Part shown: in pieces, positions 17,421 to 25,009 of the stretch
Position numbering within the stretch: the first letter of the stretch is position 1
Layout of the letters: each line of letters starts with the position of its first letter
Source: Acidobacteriota bacterium
GTDB taxonomy: Bacteria; Acidobacteriota; Terriglobia; Bryobacterales; Bryobacteraceae
Length of the DNA stretch: 64,000 nucleotides
Reading direction: 5' to 3'
Assembly (NCBI GenBank): GCA_016213775.1
Contig: JACQZR010000039.1
Span: forward strand, 1-64,000
Notes under the pieces: generated by a model
The model's database searches: none
What the model saw: only the letters and a program-made list of their open reading frames with translations
What the model was told of the DNA's origin: nothing
Position numbers and translations under genes: made by a program

Positions 17421-18072
17421 CATCCATACAACTGCGAGCCCGTCGAGGGCTCGGATGTCTATTCACAGAGCCACCAAATTTACTGGCCAATCACTACCTA
17501 CTTTCTTGTCCAGGTGGACTGCACTCCGTCGAGCCAACATGGCGGCAGTATGCACCTACCTTTCCCGGAGCGCAAGACCAAAGAAAGGATGGCGGAGGCG
17601 ACGCTTGGCCCTTTACCAAGTCGGGCATTCGTTGTAGGTTTCTGTAGCCTCAGCCGAGTGCCCAGGCTGCCCTGGTACATTGCCACCCCCAGGTAGGCTG
17701 GTCAGACAAGCCCATCTGGAAGAAAAGACCCGCCTTAACCAGCCCAACCCATACGCCTGTCGATTGGCCGGTAAATGGGTCACAGCCGGGGCAGATTTAT
17801 TTTCATTGTCGTCTCAATAACTTCCAGCTCGAGTTCGAGGCCGCGCCCTCATCAGAGTGCTAGAAATCGTATTCGAGGCACCGGAAAGTTACTCCTCGAA
17901 CTGATCTTTGAAAACCGAATATTCTTGAGTCGAATCACCACACGCAAGGGTGCCGTACATAGTGACCGGCACCCTGCTCCATGGTAAAGTGCTATTTCAA
18001 GACGAACCCAGTCCCATTTTCGGACAGCGTAATAAAGGCGAAATACAGGATCTGATACCTAAAATTCCAGCA
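17421..18072. other. 652 bases with no convincing gene
   Basis: No frame here looks coding on either strand. Visible structures are a 7-base-pair hairpin (CGAGCCC, 5-base loop, GGGCTCG, 17435-17453) and the inverted repeat at 17947-17975. I looked for tRNA, RNase P RNA and tmRNA signatures and saw none. Together with the PhoD fragment it looks like a decayed region. Confidence 0.5.
17947..17975. repeat. Perfect 9-base inverted repeat
   Basis: AGGGTGCCG and CGGCACCCT flank an 11-base loop (TACATAGTGAC). There is no T run, so a simple terminator is unlikely. It could be a transposon end remnant, a REP-like unit or an RNA hairpin. Confidence 0.5.
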
Positions 18073-18522
18073 TTAGCAATCCCTACCGCGAGTTGACCTG
18101 CCCCGCGTCGAGTAATAGCGCTTCAATTGCGGGGCGAAGCGGTCCATGCTTTCTTTCTTGAGCTCGATGGCGCGTTTGGTCTGTTTCAGAGATGAGGGGG
18201 AACGTTCTTCGCTTCCTTGATCTGCACTTTGCAGCGGCTTCCACGAACAAAAGGTCTGTTGGTCCTTTTCAACGCGCGTGAGACGGAAAGCGCCTGGCGT
18301 GGATCCGGTGGAGCGGATGCTGGCGTATCCGGGATGATAGTCTGGAAACGCGCGCAGCAGACTTGCGGCCGCGATCCTCGGTGCGACGACGTAGCCATTG
18401 ACGCCGGCCCCTTGGAATTCGTGTTTCGTGTAGCCGTGCCAATCGCCCGCGACGGAGCTCGCGCCGCAGGACGGTTCTGTGGCGCGGGCGCGAGACGATC
18501 CGCCGGTCCTGAATCGGGACAT
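18073..18522 (-). CDS. Possible small protein or gene remnant, unrecognised
   Basis: 149 residues if started at the ATG at 18522. The region from about residue 28 has codon use and composition like real coding sequence: DWHGYTKHEFQGAG, FPDYHPGYASIRSTGSTPG, FRLTRVEKDQQTFCSWKP. The same frame stays open far upstream across the sulfatase, but that part is only its antisense. The proposed start touches the Shine-Dalgarno of the divergent sulfatase, leaving no room for a promoter. A truncated gene whose 5' part was replaced is therefore as likely as an intact one. Confidence 0.3.
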   Translation of the reverse strand: MSRFRTGGSSRARATEPSCGASSVAGDWHGYTKHEFQGAGVNGYVVAPRIAAASLLRAFPDYHPGYASIRSTGSTPGAFRLTRVEKDQQTFCSWKPLQSADQGSEERSPSSLKQTKRAIELKKESMDRFAPQLKRYYSTRGRSTRGRDC

Positions 18523-18537
18523 AAAGGAGTGAGACAC

Positions 18538-19911
18538 ATGGGACAGATGACCCGCCGGGCACTGCTGCAGAGCGCTGCGCTCGGTGCGATGACGGCGCAG
18601 CAACGGCGGCAGCCGAATATTATTCTGATCATCGCCGATGATCTGGGGTACGCCGATTTGGGGTGCTACGGCAACACGCGGATACGCACACCCAACATTG
18701 ACAGGATTGCCGCGGAGGGGATGCGGTTCACGGACTGCACCGTTTCGTGGCCGGCGTGCACACCGTCGCGGAGCAGCATTCTTACGGGGCGTTATCCGCA
18801 GCGCAACGGGTTGTACGACATGATCCGCAATCAGGAGGTGAACTGGAAGTTCGAGTTCAACGAAGAGACCTATGCGCTTTCTCCAGAGATGACGTTGGGG
18901 ATGGACACGCGGGAGGTGACGATCGGACAGGCGATGAAGAGTGCTGGTTACGCCACGCACTTGGTGGGCAAGTGGGATAGCGGGCGAGCGAAGCGGTTTC
19001 TGCCTGTGCAGCGCGGCTTTGATTCCTTCTATGGATTCGCCAATACCGGCGTCGATTTCTATACGCATAAGAGGTACGGGGTGCCGTCGTTGTTTCGCAA
19101 CAACGAACGGATTGAGGAAGAGGGGCATCTGACAGACCTCTTCAAAAGGGAGGCCCTGCGAATCATTGATGAGAACCGGGCGCGGCCGTTCTTCCTGTAT
19201 CTCGCGTTCAACGCGCCGCACATCGCGTCCACCTTTGATAAGAAGGCCCGGCAGGTTCCGGAGAAGTATGAACGGATGTATTCGACGGAGGGTGCGCCGT
19301 ATAACCGCAAGGTGGAGTATCCTGCGTTGTGCACGCAGATGGACGATGCCATTGGAGAGGTGATGGCGCGGTTGAGGGCGCATGGACTGGACGACAATAC
19401 ACTGGTGGTTTTCATCAGCGACAACGGTGGGGATGGGGCGGCGGATAACGGTCCGCTGCGGGGGAGGAAGGCGCAGTTGTTCGAGGGCGGGTTGCGAATT
19501 CCGTTGATTGCGCGCTGGCCTGGGCGGATTGCGGCGGGCCGGGTGAACCGCGGGTTTGTAACGACGCTGGATCTGTTCCCGACATTCCTGTCGGCGTCGG
19601 GTGCGCCACCGCCTGCCGCGGTAAAGTTGGACGGATTTGATTTGATGCCGGTGCTGGAAGGGAGAGCCCAGACGCAACGCAGGGAGTGCTTCTATCAAGA
19701 GAAGAGTTCGAAGGCGGCGCGCGTGGGGCAGTGGAAGTGGGTCGAGGCGCGTTACGGTGGCGGACTGTTTGATCTGTCGCGGGATCTGGGCGAGAAGACA
19801 GACCTCAGTGCTGAGAAGCCGGAGGTGCTGGCGATGGTGAAGGGGGCGTGGACGCGGTGGCGCAAAGAGATGGATGCCGCCGATCCGCGCGGACCGTTTC
19901 GCGACTTTTAG
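18538..19911 (+). CDS. Secreted sulfatase (formylglycine-dependent)
   Basis: 457 residues from ATG at 18538, with AAAGGAG 8 bases upstream; the longer open frame adds only non-homologous residues. A Tat-like leader (TRRALLQSAAL) precedes the alkaline-phosphatase-fold sulfatase domain: metal Asp pair in IIADDLGYADLGCYGN, the formylglycine signature CTPSR at 74-78 with Cys 74 as the modified residue, HLVGKWDSG, and the C-terminal metal site FISDNGGDGAADNGPLRGRK. It hydrolyses sulfate esters, probably on a polysaccharide given the TonB-dependent receptor 82 bases downstream. No maturase for the formylglycine is in the window. Confidence 0.92.
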   Translation: MGQMTRRALLQSAALGAMTAQQRRQPNIILIIADDLGYADLGCYGNTRIRTPNIDRIAAEGMRFTDCTVSWPACTPSRSSILTGRYPQRNGLYDMIRNQEVNWKFEFNEETYALSPEMTLGMDTREVTIGQAMKSAGYATHLVGKWDSGRAKRFLPVQRGFDSFYGFANTGVDFYTHKRYGVPSLFRNNERIEEEGHLTDLFKREALRIIDENRARPFFLYLAFNAPHIASTFDKKARQVPEKYERMYSTEGAPYNRKVEYPALCTQMDDAIGEVMARLRAHGLDDNTLVVFISDNGGDGAADNGPLRGRKAQLFEGGLRIPLIARWPGRIAAGRVNRGFVTTLDLFPTFLSASGAPPPAAVKLDGFDLMPVLEGRAQTQRRECFYQEKSSKAARVGQWKWVEARYGGGLFDLSRDLGEKTDLSAEKPEVLAMVKGAWTRWRKEMDAADPRGPFRDF

Positions 19912-19993
19912 ACCCTTTTGCTCCATTTTCAAGTGTGATAGCATTTGCGCGGTTGCGCATCGCGCAGTGGGGATTTCTTGCAGAGGGGTAAGT

Positions 19994-22900
19994 ATGAGAC
20001 TAATCAGGTGTCTGCTTTTCTCGTTGCTGCTCGCAACGAATCTCGCCGGCCAGGAAACACGGGCCACGGTGAGCGGAACGGTTCTGGACCAAACGGGAGC
20101 GTCGGTGGCCGGCGCCAGCCTCAAACTGGTGAACACGGAAACAGCCGTCGCCCTGGCCACGATAAGCAACGAAACGGGGAGCTATCGCTTCCTCTTTGTG
20201 AATCCCGGAACGTACCGGCTCACGGCGGAGCATGCCGGCTTCCGCACGTTCATCCGCGAGAATTTGACGCTGAGTGTTTCCCAGGCGGCGGTAGTCGATG
20301 TAGGGCTGACGGTGGGCCAAAGCACGGAGAGCGTTACAGTGACCAGCGAAGCGCCGCTGCTGGAGGCCGAACGGGCAGACCGCGGGCTGGTGATCGACAA
20401 CAAGACGGTAGTGGATATGCCGTTAAACATCCGCAACCCGATCATGCTGTCGGCGCTGTCGCCGGGAATTGTGCACACGTCGGGCACGCAGCACTTGAAT
20501 CCGTTTTCGAACAACGGCATCTCGTCGTGGTCCATCAATGGAGGGCGCGGGTCGAACAATGAATTCCTGTTGGATGGCGCGCCGAACAATACGCTCTACA
20601 ACCGCACGAATAACATCGCTTACGTGCCGTCGGTGGACGCCGTGGAAGAGTTCAAAGTAATGTCCAATTCCTATGACGCGCAGTATGGGCGCACGGGAGG
20701 CGGCGTGGTGAACGTGTCGATCAAGAGCGGCACGAACCAGTTCCACGGGTCTGGCTATGAGTTCCTGAAACGGACGGCGCTGAATGCAAATACGTTTTCG
20801 AATAATGCGAAGAAGGCGGACCGGCAGGGAAACGCATTGGACCAGTACGGCTTCACGCTGGGTGGGCCACTTTGGCTGCCGAAGGTCTACAAGGGCAAGG
20901 ACCGCACGTTCTTCTTCTTCGCGTTCGAGAAATATCGTGAAGATACGTACTATCCTTCGGAGTCGATTTCGTCGGTTCCGACGGAATTGCAGCGGCAGGG
21001 AGATTTCTCCAGGACGTTCGACAATTCGAACCGGCTGCTACAGATCTACGACCCGTTGAGCGGCCGGCTGGAGAACAACCGCTGGGTGCGCACACCGTTT
21101 GCGGAGAACCGCATACCGTCCAACCGGATGAATCCTGTTGCGGCGAGCATGATCAAGCAGTACCCTGTGCCGAACACCACGACGCCCGGTTCAGTGGACT
21201 GGCAGAACAACTTCTTCCTCAACCCGAACACGGGCCGGTTTGACTTCATCAATCTCACGGCGCGAGTGGATCATAACTTTTCGAACAAGCAGCGCGTGTA
21301 CGGGCGCTGGTCCTATAGCGACTTCACGCAACTGCGGCTGACGACGGGGATTCCGGGAGTGGCGGGCGATTACCGGAATGGCGGCAAGTTCGCCAACGGA
21401 GGGGTGATCGACTCGGTGACGACACTGACGCCGCGGACTGTATTGAACGTGCGCGTAGCGCTGAACCGCTGGGTGGAAGATCTGGGTCCGTATGCGAACG
21501 AAGGATTCACCAGTGCCGCGTTAGGCTGGCCGCAGGCGCTGGTGGCGCAGTTTCCGCGGCCGGACCTTTTTCCCCGGATCAGCATCAATGGCGCGCGTGA
21601 GCTGGGGATGAGCTCGGGCAACCTGACGTTTGAGCCGACAACGACGCTGGCGCTGCAGCCGAACATGGTCCACATGCGGTCGCGGCATTCGTTGAAAGCC
21701 GGTTTGGACTTCCGTGTGTCACGCTACACGCAGGTGAGGCCCGGTGCAGGCGGAGGGACGTTCAACTTCGACCGTGGATTCACGCGATCGGATTACCTGA
21801 CGCAGGACGCGGTATCGGGGGTGGGGATGGCGTCGTTCCTGCTCGGATATCCATCGTCGGGCTCGATCAACAACATAGCGGAGCCGATCTGGCAGTGGGT
21901 GTACTACTCGCCTTGGTTTCAGGACGATATCAAGATCAGCAGGCGCTTGACCGTGAATTTCGGATTCCGTTGGGACATCAACCTGCCGGCCACCGAGCGC
22001 TACAACCAGATCAACCGGGGCTTCTTCGCCGACCAGACGAATCCAATCACGGAGCGCGTCAACAAGACGGCATTTCCAGGTTTTGTCGCGAAAGGCGGGA
22101 TCGGGTTTGTTGGCAAGGGCGGGCTGTCGCGGTCGCCAATGGACACGGACTGGAACAACTTCCAGCCGCGCGCAGGGGCTGCGTTCACGCTGAACGAGAA
22201 GACGGTGTTGCGCGGAGGATGGGGGATCTTCTACTTGAACCCTGTGGTTCCGGGGAACCTGAACGGATTCAGCCAGTCGACGCCGTATGTGGCGAGCACG
22301 GACGCGGGGCGGACGCCGGCATCGACGCTGTCGAATCCCTTTCCCACGGGCATCCAACGGCCACCAGGATCCTCTCTGGGGCTGTTGACGTATCTGGGGC
22401 AAGGACCCACGTTTACGAATCCCGCCTCGCGAACGCCTTATGTGCACCAGTTCTCCTTCTCCGTGCAGCGGCAATTGCCGGCGCGGATTCTGCTGGACAT
22501 CGCCTACGTGGGATCGCGGTCGATGGCACAGCACACCAACAAGGGGTTCAACGAGGTTCCGGTGACGGTGCTCAATCAGGGCAATCCTTCGCTTGGCGGC
22601 AATCCGAACTTCCTCAATCAGGCCGTGCCGAATCCATTTGCAGGACTGATTCCGGGGACTGGTCTGGACAACGCAACGGTTCCGAGGACGCAACTGCTGC
22701 GTCCGTTCCCGCAGTTCACCGGTTTCAACATTGAAGCGCAGAACACGGGGCGGATCTGGTACAACTCGATGCAGTTGACGGCGACCAAGCGCTACTCCAA
22801 AGGATTTTTCTTCACGACGACGTACACGCTATCGAAGAACATCGAGGCCATCGACTATTTGAACGCCCAGGACGCGACGCCGACGCGCAGCCTTACGGAT

Positions 22901-23476
22901 TGGGACCGTGCGCATCGTTGGGTGATCGCGCCGAGTCTGGAACTTCCGTTTGGGAAAGGGCGGCGATGGCTGGCGAACTCGCCAGGTGTAGTGGAGCGGC
23001 TAGCCGGAGGATGGCAGGTTGTTGTGTCCACAGTCATGCAGACAGGCGATCCGATGTCGATTCCCGGCAACGTGTATCTGCTGCGCGATCCGCGTATCGC
23101 CAACCCGACTTTTGACCGCCTGTTCAATACCGGCGTTATCGATGTGAATGGAACGGTGCGCAATGTGCTGCAAGGCGAGTCTCCGGCATTTGCGGTGAGG
23201 CCGCCGTTCTCGTTGCGCACAACCCCCATCCGCTACGGCAATCTGCGCAATCAGTGGGCGAATACGATGGATGCGTCGCTGTTGAAGAACACGCGCATTC
23301 GCGAAGGCTGGAACCTGCAGTTTCGCCTGGACGCCTTCAACGCGCTCAACACTGCGGTGTTTTCGGCGGATCCGAATCTCGATCCCACCTCACCGAATTT
23401 CGGCAAGATCTTCCGTGACAACGGGCAGAGTAACTTCCCGCGCAATGTCCAGATCGGGTTCCGCTTTGTGTTCTAG
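19994..23476 (+). CDS. Oar-like TonB-dependent receptor with carboxypeptidase-regulatory domain
   Basis: 1160 residues from ATG at 19994 (GAGGGG upstream). Signal peptide (MRLIRCLLFSLLLATNLAGQ); Cna-B-like/carboxypeptidase-regulatory domain about 22-110 (TVSGTVLDQTGASVAGASLKL, EHAGFRTFIRENL); plug region (VVDMPLNIRNPIMLSALSPG; GGRGSNNEFLLDGAPNNTLYN; SNSYDAQYGRTGGGVVNVSIKSG); then a long beta-barrel ending in aromatic FRFVF, as expected for outer-membrane insertion. This class is abundant in Acidobacteria and is thought to import large ligands such as glycans or peptides. Its place between sulfatase and TIM-barrel genes argues for a glycan. Confidence 0.9.
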   Translation: MRLIRCLLFSLLLATNLAGQETRATVSGTVLDQTGASVAGASLKLVNTETAVALATISNETGSYRFLFVNPGTYRLTAEHAGFRTFIRENLTLSVSQAAVVDVGLTVGQSTESVTVTSEAPLLEAERADRGLVIDNKTVVDMPLNIRNPIMLSALSPGIVHTSGTQHLNPFSNNGISSWSINGGRGSNNEFLLDGAPNNTLYNRTNNIAYVPSVDAVEEFKVMSNSYDAQYGRTGGGVVNVSIKSGTNQFHGSGYEFLKRTALNANTFSNNAKKADRQGNALDQYGFTLGGPLWLPKVYKGKDRTFFFFAFEKYREDTYYPSESISSVPTELQRQGDFSRTFDNSNRLLQIYDPLSGRLENNRWVRTPFAENRIPSNRMNPVAASMIKQYPVPNTTTPGSVDWQNNFFLNPNTGRFDFINLTARVDHNFSNKQRVYGRWSYSDFTQLRLTTGIPGVAGDYRNGGKFANGGVIDSVTTLTPRTVLNVRVALNRWVEDLGPYANEGFTSAALGWPQALVAQFPRPDLFPRISINGARELGMSSGNLTFEPTTTLALQPNMVHMRSRHSLKAGLDFRVSRYTQVRPGAGGGTFNFDRGFTRSDYLTQDAVSGVGMASFLLGYPSSGSINNIAEPIWQWVYYSPWFQDDIKISRRLTVNFGFRWDINLPATERYNQINRGFFADQTNPITERVNKTAFPGFVAKGGIGFVGKGGLSRSPMDTDWNNFQPRAGAAFTLNEKTVLRGGWGIFYLNPVVPGNLNGFSQSTPYVASTDAGRTPASTLSNPFPTGIQRPPGSSLGLLTYLGQGPTFTNPASRTPYVHQFSFSVQRQLPARILLDIAYVGSRSMAQHTNKGFNEVPVTVLNQGNPSLGGNPNFLNQAVPNPFAGLIPGTGLDNATVPRTQLLRPFPQFTGFNIEAQNTGRIWYNSMQLTATKRYSKGFFFTTTYTLSKNIEAIDYLNAQDATPTRSLTDWDRAHRWVIAPSLELPFGKGRRWLANSPGVVERLAGGWQVVVSTVMQTGDPMSIPGNVYLLRDPRIANPTFDRLFNTGVIDVNGTVRNVLQGESPAFAVRPPFSLRTTPIRYGNLRNQWANTMDASLLKNTRIREGWNLQFRLDAFNALNTAVFSADPNLDPTSPNFGKIFRDNGQSNFPRNVQIGFRFVF

Positions 23477-23520
23477 TGGGAAGTGAATCATTCCCGTCGC
23501 CTCGATAAGGAGGTTTCAGC

Positions 23521-25002
23521 ATGGCAGTAGCCCGGCGTAGTTTTTTGACAGCCACGGTTGGTACAACGGCAGTGGCTCCCTCATTGATGTCAGCCAGTCA
23601 AGCGGCTCCCACCCGGAAAATGATTGGTATCCAGGTGGGGGCCGTTTCATTTTTGGATGAAGGCGTCGACAAGGTGTTAGACGTGTTTCAGGAGAAGGCG
23701 CGCATCAACACTTTGTTTGTCGCCACATTCACCTATGGCCGGGGTATTGCCGGCCGTCAGGTGCCCGGCCAGCCGCTGCCGGATCATGGCAAGCAGGAGT
23801 ACGATACGGGATTCCGCGGTGGCTGTTTCACGCGGCTGCATCCGGAGTTCTACAAAGACACGCTGTTGAAGGAGGTGCGTTCGCGCGATCACGGCGATTA
23901 CGACGTGCTCGATGCTGTGCTGCCGGCGGCACGCAAGCGCGGGATGAGGACCATTTGCTGGTACGAAGATGTTTGGCGGACCGACGTTCCGAACTTCGAA
24001 AAAGTGACGGAAGTAGACTTCAACGGCAGGCGTACGAACCGTACGTGTATGAACAATCCGGACCACCGGGCGTTTATTGCCGGTATCGCCGAGGATTGGA
24101 CGCGAAGCTATGAGGTCGACGGAATCATGTGGGGATCGGAGCGGCACGGAGCGTTGGGTACCGCGCTTGGGTCGAGCCATGGCGGGCGCGGCAGCGATCC
24201 TTCACGCGCGGGGTGTTTCTGTCCACATTGCGAACAGAAGGCGCGGCAGCGGGGCATTTCGGTGGATCGGGCAAAGCAGGGGTTCAAGGTGTTGGAGCAG
24301 TATGTGCGTGCGTCGCGCGGCGGCAAGCGGCCCGTGGATGGCCACTTTGTGGAGTTCTTCAGGACTCTCATGCGGTATCCGGAGATTCTCGCTTGGGAGC
24401 AGTTGTGGCATGACAGTCTGCGCGAATGCTATGACCTCATCTACAAGCGCGTAAAGTCCGCTAAGGCGACGGTCCAGGTGGGTTGGCACATCTGGCACAC
24501 GAATTCGTTCAGCCCGTTCTATCGCGCGCAGCAGGATTTGCAGGAGCTATCGAAGTACTCGGATTTTCTGAAGATGGTGATGTATCACAACTGCGGCGGA
24601 GAACGGATGCGGACATACATCGACAGCGTCCAGCAGCACGTCTATGGCGATATGAACAAGGAAGAAGCTCTGGCATTCAACTATCGGGTGTTGAACATGG
24701 CGGAGCGCGGCTATGAGCAGATTCCGTTCACCGGGCTCTCGGCGGATTATGTGTACCGCGAAGCGAAGCGATGCATGGAAGGATCGGCTGGAACGAAGAC
24801 GCAGATCTGGCCGGGCATCGATATCGACATTCCGACGGAACTTGCGCATTCGCGTTCGACACCTCCCGGAACGAAGTCTGCTGTACTGGCCGCGTTGAAG
24901 GCAGGCGTGCATGGCGTGCTGTTGTCACGCAAATACTCGGAAATGAAGCTGGCGAATCTGGCGGCCGCTGGCGACGCCGTTCGCGAGTTCGGGGCGGCCT
25001 AG
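23521..25002 (+). CDS. Tat-exported TIM-barrel protein, putative glycoside hydrolase
   Basis: 493 residues with a strong AAGGAGGT 6 bases upstream of ATG. Tat motif ARRSFLTA at the N-terminus, then a putative TIM barrel with repeated strand-like segments (INTLFVATFTYG, RGMRTICWYEDVW, VDGIMWGSERHGAL, KATVQVGWHIWHTNSF, DFLKMVMYHN, GVHGVLLSRKYSEM). The Glu and His residues in the third and fourth of these could be catalytic. A Cys cluster GCFCPHCEQKA about 237-247 is also present in the next gene. I cannot assign a CAZy family; the family is inferred from fold-like features and from the receptor and sulfatase next to it. Confidence 0.7.
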   Translation: MAVARRSFLTATVGTTAVAPSLMSASQAAPTRKMIGIQVGAVSFLDEGVDKVLDVFQEKARINTLFVATFTYGRGIAGRQVPGQPLPDHGKQEYDTGFRGGCFTRLHPEFYKDTLLKEVRSRDHGDYDVLDAVLPAARKRGMRTICWYEDVWRTDVPNFEKVTEVDFNGRRTNRTCMNNPDHRAFIAGIAEDWTRSYEVDGIMWGSERHGALGTALGSSHGGRGSDPSRAGCFCPHCEQKARQRGISVDRAKQGFKVLEQYVRASRGGKRPVDGHFVEFFRTLMRYPEILAWEQLWHDSLRECYDLIYKRVKSAKATVQVGWHIWHTNSFSPFYRAQQDLQELSKYSDFLKMVMYHNCGGERMRTYIDSVQQHVYGDMNKEEALAFNYRVLNMAERGYEQIPFTGLSADYVYREAKRCMEGSAGTKTQIWPGIDIDIPTELAHSRSTPPGTKSAVLAALKAGVHGVLLSRKYSEMKLANLAAAGDAVREFGAA

Positions 25003-25009
25003 GAGAAGG

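Noticed and set aside
16687-17637. 316-residue plus-strand frame over the PhoD remnant
   Set aside because: It is antisense to the PhoD segment, and its end reads through the terminator hairpin; composition is not protein-like.
17421-18072. Structural RNA (tRNA, RNase P RNA, tmRNA)
   Set aside because: None of the conserved core motifs of these RNAs could be found on either strand.
18523-20169. Long minus-strand open frame across the sulfatase
   Set aside because: It is the antisense of a strong sulfatase gene and its translation is low-complexity Arg/Pro-rich; only the part left of 18522 looks possibly real.
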